DNA of 62,000 bases. Source: Owenia fusiformis (lineage: Eukaryota > Annelida > Polychaeta > Sabellida > Oweniidae). Under the pieces are notes generated by a model, which saw nothing but the letters and a program-made list of their open reading frames with translations, searched no databases and had not been told where the DNA came from. The translations under genes were made by a program, and so were the position numbers. This document shows, piece after piece, positions 48,108 to 60,118 of this stretch. Positions within the stretch are counted from its first letter, which is position 1. Every line of letters starts with the position of its first letter. The DNA is taken from NCBI GenBank assembly GCA_903813345.2, contig CAIIXF020000012.1, positions 14,626,020 through 14,688,019 on the forward strand, in the 5' to 3' direction.

Positions 48108-48256
48108 TGCTATAACCAATTTGGGAGCGCCCGATTAAACTGAATCATGTGATCTAATTGTGCGCAATGACTTATACATGATTTCTGTTGCGACAGCCAA
48201 TCAGATTGCGAGTTCTTAATCGGGAAAATACTAACTGCTTATCGCAGGGGGTAAAA
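48108..48256. mobile_element. Short MITE-like inverted repeat
   Basis: CCCCCTGCTATAAC at the left and TTATCGCAGGGGG at the right, with an inner pair GCCCGATTAA and TTAATCGGG, bound about 145 bp. Confidence 0.5.
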
Positions 48257-48320
48257 AGAAAGAATATATTCTGGATTTTGAAGCCCTGTGATCAGGGGAT
48301 GCCACATATAGAATCTTGAT

Positions 48321-48716
48321 TAGAGTCCATTTCACTGCTTCATTTCGTCAGTAGAACGGCAAAAATAAGAAATTGGGAGACCATTGTGCAATAATATATG
48401 GAAAAGTATATTCATAATGTACATGAATGACATTTGTATATCTTGGATTGCTTCTAGTTTGGCTTATAAAGTGTGTGGCCTCTTATATTTGGATGTTTCT
48501 CTGCCATGTTATTTTCAATAAGATTAACATGGCTGAAATTCTTCAAATTACAAGACGGCACAGGCTTATTGCACAAAAAACTAAAAAATCTGGAATAAAC
48601 AAATGTCATTCATGTACATTATGAATATACTTTTCCATATATTATTGCACAATGGTCTCCCAATTTCTTGTTTTTGCCGTTCTACTGACGAAATGAAGCA
48701 GTGAAATGGACTCTAG
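48321..48716. mobile_element. Foldback MITE, ~120-bp near-perfect arms
   Basis: Starts GAGTCCATTTCACTGCTTCA next to TA and ends with the inverted GCAGTGAAATGGACTC next to TA. Arms 48321-48441 and 48599-48716 are nearly identical and surround a 155-bp centre. The TA duplication suggests a Tc1/mariner-type origin. Confidence 0.85.
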
Positions 48717-50340
48717 TAAAGCTAGGATGTTCAAACTTTCCCCAAATATACTTTATTCATTGATCTAGTTTTACTTCTATGATGGTGTAATAAGTTTTAC
48801 AACTAAAATCACTAAAACCATGTAAAAGCAAGTATATAAGTTCTTAAAACTAGTTTCTTAAAATCCCTACTTATGGAATATTACAAATTCTGCTGACCTT
48901 GCAGAAAAAATTGCTCAAGGTAACATTACTGCATATTTGTCAAATCTCAATCAGAACACATCAGACCAACATATTATGCAATAAAACATTGTATATACTC
49001 CAAAACAACCCCCTCTTGGCTTTCTTCTAGACTATAATGATACTTTAATTATAAAACTTGAAAATGTTTTTTAATGATATTAATGTTATTTTAGTAATAT
49101 ATATGTAAATCTGCTGTAAGACGAAAATAAATAAGTTAAATAAAAATATAAAACTTGACAACAGCACAGCTATGGGTTATTGATATTATTGCAAGTGTCT
49201 ATGTGTCCTTTCCGTCAATTTGTCCGTCCGCTTTAATCTGTCCACTGTGGGGTTGTATAGATCACTTATGCACACAATATGAGTACAAATTTACCAAATG
49301 AGGTCATTTCTTACCAAAGTTTATATGCATTGTCTGTGCGGCCTCTGGCATGTTCATTAAGAGCTAATTTTTCTATCTACAGGGTGCTTCGTATTCCTCC
49401 TCAAAATCATATATACATGTATGTCTCACAAACAAGTGTTATACATCATTCTAAAGATCATTCAATTCAGGGTTACTTAACTGCAAAATATCAACAACAA
49501 CATAGTCAAAATATTATGACAAATCAAGTCACATATAATAGGGTTTGCCTCAGATGTTGCGCCAATTTGAATATTTTCCTAAAAATCTTGGAAAGTGGAA
49601 ATTAAAATCTTTCCTCGATAAGTATAAAACAAATTGTCCTGTTGAGAATATAGCACAACTAAATCAATTGACAAATTATTAGGACTGTACCTTTAATAAA
49701 TTGTTTAATAAATTGATTACAGATATAAATTGAAAATTACAGTTAAGTTAACTCTTTTTAAATGTTAACCAATTAGCACAGCACCCTATCATTGTTATCA
49801 TCATAAAATATATTCCTTTGAGGCATATTTGATAGCATAATTATTTGCATAATAACATTTTTAACACTATCATGTAGTTGATACATGCTGTCGGGCATTC
49901 AAAACACAGATAAAGTCCGGGTAAATGAAATACCGCGTGTACCTTTTTATAGCCTTTTGAATAGTTTGATCTTAATGAGGTTCTGACACTCATAACATCC
50001 AGGCATGTCTGGGAGATTTTAAATTCAGATATATTTAACAGCACTACAATCATTTATCTATCTATTTATTTATTTATTTATTTATTCATTTATCTATTTA
50101 TTTATTTATTTATTTATTTATTTCATATCCAACTTTAAGTGGGTTTGTTAGGTAAATGAAATTCCCCGAACACAGGGGGCTCTCGGACTCTGGGAAGAGA
50201 GATTTTTTGTAAAATCTATTTATTTCTTAACATATGTACAACATGTATGCATTATATTAAATAATTACAGTTACAATACAGAGTTAAAAACTATTTGCAT
50301 TTAATTAAAAAATTTCAATAAATGTACCACTCTCTTAAGA
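48717..50340. other. Non-coding stretch
   Basis: Contains a weak TTTGTCCGTCCG repeat remnant near 49215-49235 and a tetranucleotide microsatellite at 50050-50125. No supported gene. Confidence 0.45.
50050..50125 (+). repeat. (TTTA)n microsatellite
   Basis: About 75 bp of TATT/TTTA repeats with a few CTAT and CATT variants. Confidence 0.95.
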
Positions 50341-50610
50341 ATTAGGTTTTCATAATATATCTCTTTTCCTGTTGGTTTTACACCTAGACGTTCCAAAATG
50401 TTACATTCATTTCCAATCCAAATAGGTTCAATTTTTTACAACTAACAAAAATGGGCCATATTGTCATTTTCATCACAGAATTTACATTTGTCACTATTCA
50501 TTATGTTATATCTTTTAAGTATGCCCCCGTGGGGGTAGATTTTATGGAGTATCTTCCATGTAATTCCAAGAGAACGGTTTCTCTACGTTTATAAAGTGAG
50601 AGATGATATT
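50335..50610 (-). pseudogene. LINE ORF2 C-terminal remnant
   Basis: Minus-strand translation gives GITWKILHKIYPHGGILKRY, then the zinc-knuckle-like CKFCDENDNMAHFC (C-x2-C-x7-H-x2-C), stops, and KPTGKEIYYENLILKRVVH. The WKILH.IYP...C..C...H..C order is typical of the C-terminus of non-LTR reverse transcriptases. Two stops follow the knuckle, and no RT domain remains in the window. Confidence 0.7.
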
Positions 50611-50959
50611 CTGAATGTTGTAAAGCTGCGGTTAGAGAATGGGTAAATGAACAATCGTTGTTATGTTATTGTTTAAGGAAATCCAAATGAAGTGTTTGAT
50701 GATGATGACAAAGACAATATTTCCTCATTTTCACTCAAATGTTCCCACTTCAAAACATGACAGTTACGATTATACACGATATACTAAAGTATATATTTAA
50801 AAAGTACTTCCTGGCTATGAGGAAAGGTGCAAGAGAATGATGCGAATGGTCAAACGAAGATTAAACCATTTGAAAGTCAGTTAGCGAAACTGTTGGAAGG
50901 TTTCCCATGGATCGGTACCAAATAAAAACTTAGTGGTTTCGATGAACAGTAGTTTTAGA

Positions 50960-51600
50960 CATATTTGTTTGCCCTCTTTTAGTACTTTCTCATGATCAAA
51001 GCTAGACACACTAATTTCATCAAAACTGCTAAATTGTTTGAATTTGTAAGTGACCTTGTTGGCATACCATCAACAAATATACTATATTGAACATGTCATT
51101 GAGTGACACATGCTTTTATGCACTTTGAAACGCATCACAGCAGCTGTCTATTCTCTCTTAAAAAGTTCTCTACTGCTTGCTTGCTTTTTAGTACTTTCTC
51201 ATGATCAGACCGATCAAAGCTAGACACACTAATTACATCAAACTGCTAAATTGTTCGAATTGTAAGCGACCTTGTTGGCATACCATCTACAAATATTCTA
51301 CATTGAAAATATCATTAAGTGACACGAAAAATGCTTTTATGCATTTCAAAACTCATCCAGCAGCTGTCTATTCTCTCTGAAAAAGTTTTCTACTGCTTGT
51401 TTGTCTTCTAGTACTTTCTCATGATCAGACTGATCAACGCTAGACACACTAATTTCATCAAAACTGCTAAATTGTTCGAATTGTAAGCGACCTTGTTGGC
51501 ATACCATCTACATATATTCTACATTGAAAATATTGTTAAGTGACACAAAAAATGTTTTTATGCACTTTAAAACGCATCCAGCAGCTGTGTATTCTCTCTT
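50960..51600 (-). repeat. Tandem copies of the Toll-like receptor 3' end
   Basis: Blocks of about 220 bp starting at about 51138, 51362 and 51580 share the code for the receptor tail (AVENFLREN-like, CAGCAGCTGT(C/G)TATTCTCTCT on the plus strand) and the sequence after its stop (ACTTTCTCATGATCA, GACACACTAAT, CCTTGTTGGCATACCATC). A more degenerate partial unit extends to 50980. The gene uses only the 51567-51600 copy. Confidence 0.8.
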
Positions 51601-53879
51601 AAAAAGTTCTCTACTGCCTGTTCGTCTTCTTCATTCTGAGGCATCGTGTATTGACTGCCTCCCTGCTCTTCAATATGTGGTCTAGGCTCTCCAAGGGCAT
51701 CGCATAACTTCCTCCAGAACACGGCTTGTCTGTCGACATAATCACTCCACTCAAGATACACACGGGTATCCAGAAGAGATTGCAATGTAGGAGTGATTAA
51801 TTCTTTCGGAATGACATTTATTGGCTCCTTCAGAATGAGGACTAAGCAATCGCGCCCCCTATTGGCCAATTCTCCTCTAGCGATGTTCATTTCATAAGTG
51901 CACCATTTGCTGCGTAGAAAGTTCTGGGTGATAATAAGAATGACTTTGTTGCTTCGGTTGATGGCGTCAAGAATTATATCAGAGATATAAGCACCTGGTC
52001 TGAAGTTGCGATCATCAATGCATATTTTGTAATGGTGAACACCAACGAGAGTCGCATACAATGCCTCCTGCCCCCATGTTTTATCCAGAGAATTGTAGCT
52101 TATGAAAGCATCAAAGTCATACTCGTTGTTTTCTTTGCCATGGTGCCTCAGAGCGGCTCTTAGCTGGAGGTACAGATAGTGTAGTTTATATCGACGTCTG
52201 TATACCAGGAACGCTAGGCACCCAAACACCAACATGAATCCACTCGGAATAGTCCCAGCCAGAATCACGGGTTTCCAACAGGAGAATTTCAATGCAGCCA
52301 AGTCAATGGTGTGCATTTTAACAGTGGAATCATTGAAGTACGTGCATTGTAATTCCTCCCACTGCATTATGTTCTTGCTGTTTTCCTGCATCCAGGCTAT
52401 GAAGTCAATCGAGTTGCATCCACAGATAAGGGGGTTTCCTTGCAGATCAACTCGAACCGTGACGTTCGAGTCTTTGTTCTGCCTCCCAATGATTCGTTGT
52501 ATATTTTCTGGTAAAGATTGGAGCTCATTATCAGCAATGTTCAAGCTTTCCAAGTGCAACGCTGATTCAAGGTCAATGTTGAATTTTTTGAGTTTGTTTC
52601 CATTCAAATGTATTGTTCTCAGCTGACTGGAGTTCCTGAACATAATGAAAGGCATCGTTGCCATTTTATTGTAGGACAAATCTATCTTACGAAGTCGGGG
52701 GCAATTAACAAACATCTCATACGTTGCATTTAACGTATGGTCTCTCATATTCATGGAATTGCCTGAAATCAACAATTCCTCAATGGATTCAAACGCTCCG
52801 TTGTGACAGGAAATTGTATTGGGATATATTTCAGAACCCATATTATCTGCATAAAGATCTGTGAGATGAACAAGACCATGGATAGGGCCTAATTTTCCGA
52901 ACAATTTCATACTGGCAAAATCCAGTACTCGAATTGAATTGTTCCTGTTCAAGTTCAACCCATAGGAAAAGCTATATCGACCTCTGCTTAGTGTAGAGAA
53001 GGAAAAATGCATTTCCTCAATATTTCTCGGAATATCGATAGTCCGATTTGCCTTTTTTTCGGGAAAGACTTCGTGGTTTTCCGTGGAATTAGAATTACGT
53101 GAATTACCAGTCAATCGGATAATTTCTAACTTAGTTAAACTAAAAAGTAAAGTTATAAGATTTCCATAGTCGATTTCCATTTGCAAACTGTTGGCTGAAA
53201 GATCAATTTCCTCGATATAAGGTAGATATTCAAATGATTCAGTGTCGATATCAACAACTCTAGAATTAAAAAGCGAAAAGTACTTCATTGGTGAATTCTG
53301 CAAGAAGATCGTGTCATTTTTTTAAATAAATAACGGGCTGTGAGAAATCCCATCGAATGTTATTTTTTCTATTGTGGAGTTTTCCAGTCCCTTTAATGTG
53401 TTCAACCACGCTTTCGAAACCTGCCTGTCTATCCTATGGTTACTCGAGGCTCCATAGCCCCTCGTGATTATTTCCTTTATATTCGGCAGAAGACTAAATA
53501 CGTACGGGTCTAATTTATCAGCCTCGTATCCATTATATCCCATATCGATGTATTCTAATTTATTTAATCCAACAAATGTCACATTTTTTAAAGCAGCAAT
53601 GTCATTAGACTGAATATCAAGTTTTCTCAAGTCTTTATAAAGCATCCCTAGTTCGTTATCCTTTAATTCTCGCAGTCCACATCCATATAGATTGAGCTGA
53701 GTTATGTTTGCTGGAAAATCTTTGGGAAGATATTTCAGTTTCTTATTGGAGCAATCTACTGATCTTTCCTCATAGTGACACGTACATATGCTACAACCTC
53801 TATCCTGATCCGAGGGATACATCCCCAAGACGTTACCATGGTGAACTGCTAAGGTGAAACAAAACAGAAAGAGTTCCAT
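51567..53879 (-). pseudogene. Toll-like receptor, single exon, one in-frame stop
   Basis: One uninterrupted reading frame of 770 codons except for TAA at 53324-53322 (codon 186). The start at 53879 gives a signal peptide (MELFLFCFTLAVHHG). Order: cysteine-rich LRR N-cap (CSICTCHYEERSVDC), leucine-rich repeats, LRR C-cap (NPLICGCNSIDF ... CTYFND ... FSCW), one membrane span (about residues 535-557, PSGFMLVFGCLAFLVY) and a TIR domain (about 588-735). The TIR has box 1 YDFDAFISYNS, box 2 DDRNFRPGAYISDII with the BB-loop proline, and box 3 VFWRKLCDAL. This is an innate immune or developmental receptor that signals through TIR adaptors. Everything after the stop is intact, so the break is recent, polymorphic, or a sequence error. 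An upstream ATG at 53912 is in frame but adds 11 residues before the signal peptide. Confidence 0.9.
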
Positions 53880-54066
53880 CTTGCTATTGGTATATCCCCA
53901 AGACGTTACCATTGTGAACTGCTAAGGTGAAACAAATCAGAAAGAGTTCCATCTTGCTATTGGTATATCCCCAAGACGTTACCATCGTGAACTGCTAACG
54001 AAAAAGTGAAACAAATCAGAAAGAGTTCAATCTTGCTATTGGTATATCCCCAAAACGTTACCATGA
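53823..54066 (-). repeat. Tandem copies of the TLR start region
   Basis: A unit of 72-79 bp (CCCCAAGACGTTACCAT ... GAAAGAGTTCCATCTTGCTA on the plus strand) starts at 53823, 53895, 53968 and 54047 (last partial). It carries the start codon and signal-peptide code of the Toll-like receptor. The second copy keeps ATGGAACTCTTTCTG; the third has the ATG changed to ATT. Confidence 0.9.
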
Positions 54067-54079
54067 TACCTCTAGATTA

Positions 54080-55430
54080 TTCGACTGACCATTTTTCAAA
54101 TCTGTAGTGTGGTTTAAATGTATAGGTTTATTAACATGTTGATAAAGTAGGAAGAGATGCTGTAATTGAGATACTTCCAATGAGGAATATTTTGTTATTG
54201 ATCAGGAACTTCCCCATCGATTGAACGGAAATCTACACCCGGTACTAATTGAGCGTTTATTGAACGATATAAACCAATGGTACCCCATATCACACCAAAC
54301 TAGTCTCAACCGTTCTTTCCAGTCCTACAAAAAGTCATAGAACGGGCTAAATGTGACTTTGGTCGGGAAATATGTCTGAAATAATTAGCTACTTTATTCA
54401 TCTTATTTGCAGTTCGTTCAGCTAGCAGGTCATCTCGTTTTAAGTACGTTGTCATAAGATCTAATTACAGAACTGTATGGTCGCAAACGAATTTTGATAT
54501 GATTCAAAATTCTAAATCACCTTCCCGTCCAAGCTAGTCCATGAAGTTCGTAAATAGACGTACCGTAGAAAGCTGCAGCTACATGTGAGCTCATTCTGTT
54601 TGCTTTGTACACAGTTTAAAACAAGTTAGGCAACGATTTGAAAAAACGCAATGGCAACTACTAGTAGTTGTTTGGTGTGATAGCTATATTTTTGCTGTCG
54701 TTCTTAAGCAGTCTTTAATACGCCCTTAATCAGTTTAAACCTGTTTGCAAATAGTTCCACTTCGTTCTTAATACATTCAGATCAGACAGCTCAACTCGTT
54801 CTAAAAAGGCCTCTAGTATGACTAAAGTGTTCCATTCGTACTACGCCCAGCTCGTCTTAAGTACGCTGTCACTCGTTCTGATTGCAGAACGTGACGATCA
54901 CCAGAACATTTTGAGCTTGCTCTAAGATCTGGAGGACCTACCCGTTGGGATACGTCGATGAAGTTTTTAAATAGACCCTAAACGGTTCTAAGTACGTCCA
55001 ATCCATTGGTACACAATTAAGGCGCATTTTCGAGAACGTCGTGCGAACTAGTTTGGTGTGATTGTAGGGTAACCCTACCAAATGTTCTCGAAAACGGGCT
55101 TCAACTGTGTACGAACGGACTGAACGTACTTAGAACCATTTTGGGTGTATTTACAAACTTCATTGAACGTACTCGGACAGGTAGTGATTTGAGAATTTTG
55201 AATGATGGCCACCATACCATTCTGTAATGAGATTTGTGAGACAACGTACTTCAAACGAGATGACCTACTAGACCAGGAACGTAATTGCCGTACTTCAACC
55301 AAAGCTACTAGGGACGCGATATACAACGTTGTGCAATCGGATATCAATTGCAATATTTGTGCACACTGACATGGTCGTTTATGTGTTACTAGGTGGCCGA
55401 TGCCAAACAACACATTGCATACACTGTAGA
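54080..55430. repeat. Complex of inverted repeats upstream of the TLR
   Basis: ATCACACCAAACTAGT at 54287 and its complement ending at 55060 bound a 770-bp segment. A larger foldback centred near 55065 pairs about 54830-55055 with 55075-55310 (CTCGTTTTAAGTACGT, AGAACG and GTTCTAAGTACGTCC motifs recur in both directions). No coding region; the minus-strand frame at about 55075-55413 is inside the repeat. Confidence 0.65.
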
Positions 55431-57047
55431 TGTTTTCATCTTCTTATAGCGCATTATCAGACTATTGGCCATGAAGGCTAGGGGGTATATTGTCATAATG
55501 TCATTCTACAAACTGTTCCAATTTATTTTCAAAGCTTTTATATCTTAACTTCCTGAACACCTTGTATATCTCATTGAATTTAAAACCACGATGAGGCTAT
55601 TGATCTCAAAAACATTACGAAAATCGGAACACCCCCACTCAAAAGCTATCAAAATCACCACACACAACCAGTTGTATCTGTTTATTAATTAATCACCATT
55701 TCATCATCATCTGACAGAAACGGTTTATTCAATAAGAATAACATTTAGCTTCTCAAGTGTTTTGTTTTTTTCAACAGATGTCTCTTGTGAAGATGTGATA
55801 CAATTAAAAGTTTTTCAAGATGTGCTATAAATGTCAGACACACCTTAACTTGATTCTATGGGTAAAGTTATTAACACTTATGATACCACATCCCTTCCTG
55901 ATCTTTCTGATGATCTCTATCTTTGGGTGTTCTATGGTTTGGGAGTTTGTTGCATACACATGATCATTCAAGTACCCCCAGAGATAAAAATCTGTAAATC
56001 TGTAGGGTTTACGTCAGGGGAATGATTGCTCTAAAATGTCCAGCTAAAAAACATTTCAGGAAATTTTAATTATTTTCAGGAATAACACTTTTACCAGAAT
56101 ATTTCAAGACTTTTTGGTTGATTTTGATTGTTTGACTTCCGAAAAATGAAAAACGCTAATTACAAAGCAATCGTTCTGTTCATTTTTCCTGACCAGACTG
56201 TAAATTTGAATATATGATGATTAAAGAATGCAAATTGTTTTTAAAAAATGGCGGGAAATTTAAATATTTGAGAGAAAAAATCCTGAAAAATAGTAAATGA
56301 ATCATAAAAACATATTTTTAAACTTCATAAGGGGTCGGGCAAGGGGCCTTTTCAGGAAGAAATGTTTTATTTGTCACTCTATACTGTTTTAAAAAAGTAT
56401 GTACTTCATTTGATGCTATATTTTGGTATTCTACAGTTAGAAAATGTTGACTTAGTATTTTTGTTCAATTTTTTTCTCTATACACTAAAAATCGAGAAAA
56501 CAAAAAAGTGGTACTGATTACAAATAAAGGATACGTCAAAGAGACGTTAATGTTACGTCAAAGTAACTAGGTTGGAACAGATTGCATTGTTACGTCCCAG
56601 GAGTTTTTGTGAAATATCCAATATTCCATGTACATGAGCAATGTTGAATAAACATAGCTTCACAGAAGTAAGAAAAACTATAATATCAAATCAAAAACAA
56701 ATCGTTTATTCGTCCAGGTTTCATAAATAATACATTCAAGATTGAAAACAATAAATAAGTTCATAACACTTCAAATAAGAACATATTTAATTGCAAAAAC
56801 AGTAAGACGTTCTTATAATGAGATTTCATTGAGAGGTCATATAGTTGGATATGTGGATACGTTTAGGAATATGTATTGTTGGGACATTACTCCTTCGTCA
56901 TTAATATTGTTGCTTTAGCCAATGCTATTATGTCATTCATTGAAACATACAGAAATAATGATCTTGATTAAAATCAACTTGGTGATAGTGGTGATACGTG
57001 ATACCATGAACGTCTTTGAATAACCGATTCACATCCACCGATTAATG
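55431..57047. other. Flank 3' of the TGF-beta gene
   Basis: AT-rich, no gene. On the minus strand AATAAA at 56710-56705 lies about 340 bp after the TGF-beta stop and could be its poly(A) signal. Confidence 0.5.
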
Positions 57048-57946
57048 TTAACGACATCCACAGGATTCAACGACTAGTTTAGAGAGATGCACTTGCCGAT
57101 AGTTATTTTCTTCGGTTATATACACAACTGCCATAGGCGTGTAAGTTTCAGGCACACACGTAGCATGCTCCGGGCCCTGGGGAAGTTGCGCAACTATGTC
57201 CGGTTGGGTGTGATACATGTTGACTAGATGGGCGTGATCTGAGCTGATATGATGCGTGGTACGTGTCGGAGGATATCGATGGCACCATCCCTTACAGAAG
57301 TTGACAGCGCTGTACTTGGGGTAGATCCACCAATTCCATTTCAAGGTTGAGAAGTCGAACTTCCAAGAATGCATCTTGCATTCATCAGCGAACGAAATAA
57401 GAGAATTTTTCCATTCCGGATTCATATCAGCTAATGTCTTGTCCTTATTCGATCGCTTTTCTCTTTTACGGTGTTCATCTGTACGGGGTTTGGACTTTTG
57501 TCGTTCAACGAAGTTCGGGTCTTCATGATAAATCATTAACAGTGGCTGCTGTCCTTCGGTATGTTCCGGACTCATTCGGTAGATACATTTTGGCGCATAG
57601 TTCGGGTATACATACGCTGGCCTGTCAAAATCTTCCTCAGGAATACCTTCAATCCGTACTCGAATAGATAGATCACGAACGCCATTTACAGCGAATTGTT
57701 TTATGATGTCGGACAGGTCAAACGTATCAAACCATTTTTCCCTCATGTTCGGAGTTTTGATGGTAATGCATTTTTCACTTGTAGTACAAATGTCGATCTT
57801 CGGGATTTTAGCGTACATCTTACGAATCGTTTCGGGACAACGATTAGAATAATACCGATACAACGCCAGCTCCGCCGAAAGAATCGTGTCAGGATCGATG
57901 TCATCGGAAAGATTGAAGTGGAGAATCCCTCTCTCAACATTGGAGT
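57048..57946 (-). CDS. TGF-beta superfamily ligand, last exon (partial gene)
   Basis: Terminal exon of 899 nt behind a strong TTTGTTTCAG acceptor, entered in phase 1; the exons for the signal peptide and the first half of the prodomain are not found and may be off window. The exon encodes the end of the prodomain, a convertase site REKR-S, and a mature domain of about 135 residues with CKMHSWKFDF, LKWNWWIYPKYSAVNFCKGW and CVPETYTPMAVVYI, ending VVESCGCR at the stop. This is the cystine-knot growth factor fold. Only six cysteines are present: the usual CC pair is a single C (HATCVPE), so the cysteine that joins the dimer is missing, as in GDF9, BMP15 and GDF3. Secreted signalling ligand for type I/II serine kinase receptors; subfamily uncertain (BMP/GDF-like by the W-x-x-WI pattern). 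Confidence 0.9.
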
Positions 57947-58430
57947 CTGAAACAAAAAAAAGCATGATGTTAATTCAAACCACACATAGAACACTACATA
58001 GTGTACGTCTATGGAATAGATTCACATTCATGGAAAATAATAGACTCACCAAAAAAAATATTTAATATTGACTACAATCAACCTAATGGATGGTGTTCAG
58101 ATATAAAATCAATTTTCAATGAGGATGAATGATGATTATAACCAGAAACAATATGTTAATATCAGCATTGTTAAGAGAAAACTAAAGTTATAAAATTACA
58201 TGAAAAATTACGTATAGACAATTATTAGACATTGAATCACAACCCAAATTGAGGACTCATCTAACTTTTGAACATGACTGTCCAATAGAACAATATTTAC
58301 TTACATCATCATTGACAAGGAGTGAACGCTCTTTAATAGCTCAGTTAAGTTTTATTTATATTCGTTTGAGTGTAACGAATTAGAATATAAATTATTTCTA
58401 CATATTACTACAGAGTGTAGCTTTAAGTGC
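57947..58430. other. Intron upstream of the TGF-beta exon
   Basis: AT-rich sequence with no recognised exon. The donor of the previous exon is not visible in the window. Confidence 0.5.
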
Positions 58431-59000
58431 AGGCCCGTAAGACACTTTTCTCCAAGGGGGGTGCGGTTTTTAGCTTACTGAAGAGAATATAAAATTGTCA
58501 TTTTTTTGCCGCGTAATCAAATCGCGTAAGACAGAGGGGGGGGGGGGGGTCAGTTACTCCCTATATTGGTTTGGAATTAACAAATGCAACTTCCAAACGT
58601 TCCAATTGTTTTGTGGGGGGTATGAGGAGTGGTCCACTCCCCCTAGAAAATTTTACAGTTTTGAGATGCTATTTGGTGCTTTGTGGGCACTTTCAATGTG
58701 TAAGTTTCTAAGTAGTACGCCACCACCACGGGAATAAGAGTTGAGTGAATAAAAAACTGAGCAATCAGGGCCTAGGGGGTCTGGGGGTTCTCCCCCCAGG
58801 AAAATTATTAAATTTGGTTGTATTTGGAGCGAATTTGCAACCATCTGGTACGCCTGTGCGATATGAGTCAATAAGAAAAATGTGATTTTTTTTTCAAATT
58901 CTTTTAGGGGTGTCTGACACAATGCATGAAATTCAGAATATTTTCTTTTGTTTTGTGGGGGATGTGAGGGGTCACGCAGTACTGTCAACCCCTAAAGATT
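58430..59000. repeat. G-rich dispersed repeat, first copy
   Basis: Contains poly-G tracts and sentences that recur downstream: GAAAATTTTACA(A/G)TTT, GGTGCTTT(G/C)TGGGCACTTT, and a 150-bp block (GGGCCTAGGGGGTCTGGGGG to TCTTTTAGGGGTGTC) at 58765-58915 that is found again at 60797-60950. Open frames here are repeat products. Confidence 0.75.
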
Positions 59001-59335
59001 TTCTCGCGGGACAGATTTTTTAGACCCAGTGCCCAAAATTCGCGGGATTTTGCGGGACATCTACTAAATTCGCGGGATTTCGCGGGACATTAAAGGGATT
59101 TGCGTGATTGCGCTAATATGCCAAATTCAGGTCAAATTCGCGGGATTTCGGGGGACCATTCGAGGGACAAACACCCTAATTGCGGGACAGTTAACAGGTT
59201 TACCACCAAAAACTTCATAGAGGGACAGATTTTTTAGACAAAGTGCCCTAAAATTGCGGGATCTCGCGGGACATCCACCTAAATTTGCAGGATGTCCCGG
59301 GACATTATTCAAGGGATTTGCGTGATTGGGACTAA
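58998..59335. repeat. GCGGGA minisatellite
   Basis: Imperfect units of about 20-40 bp built on TTCGCGGGATTTCGCGGGAC and GGGACATT(A)AAGGGATTTGCGTG. A short outlier occurs at 60073-60110. Confidence 0.8.
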
Positions 59336-60118
59336 TGTAAAAGCGTGTAAAAGCTAATCAAACTTCCAGATACTGATTAATCAAATAAAATGCACCGTTG
59401 CATTGTAACTTAATTAAACGTCAACACAATTTCACAAAATACGCATAGGAATATTATTAAACTTTATTGTAATTTATCAAAAACAAAAACCATGCTTCAG
59501 GTGTGAGTACCGTAATCTAACACGAAATTCAAAAATTCGGAACAATACTTTGCACTTAGGCTATGGCGTTCGTGACCAACTTAAAACGCTTACCCCCATA
59601 ATGTTATATATTAAAATGTACCTATTCAATAGACATATACTGTAGGCAGGCTTTCAATTGAAAGCCCATGATATAGGGGTTCGATTAATCTACATCAAAT
59701 TATAGGGAATGAGGTTACTTTTCTAGATAGGGTTTGTAGAAAAAACTGGGTACCGGGTAGTAAATCCTCCATGCTGGGTTCAAACTTGGTACCCGGTCGA
59801 AAAAACCGAGTACCCAAAAAACGAAATATACGAATATACAACATAATAAGATCATTAGAAAACGTGTAAGATTTGTTTTGAATTTACAAAAATGTATGTA
59901 ACTTCCTTCAAAATTGAGCTAGAAGCTTCAAATAAAAAGCATTTTAAGGCTCTTTTCTTCCTCTATCATCATGGTCATATTTCCATTGGTAATGAAGGGA
60001 GGGGGATGCGATCGCACCCCCTCCTGGCTACGGCAATGACATTGTAAGGCGATTTAGCCTAATTTTGATCAAATTCGCGGGATAATCCCGCCATTCGCGG
60101 GACACTTGACAGCTCTGG
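59336..60118. other. Non-coding stretch between G-rich repeats
   Basis: No gene. A GGTACCGGGTAG / CTTGGTACCCGG inverted motif lies near 59748-59810. Confidence 0.45.

Noticed and set aside
55075-55413. 112-codon open frame on the minus strand
   Set aside because: It lies wholly in one arm of a foldback repeat and shows no family features.
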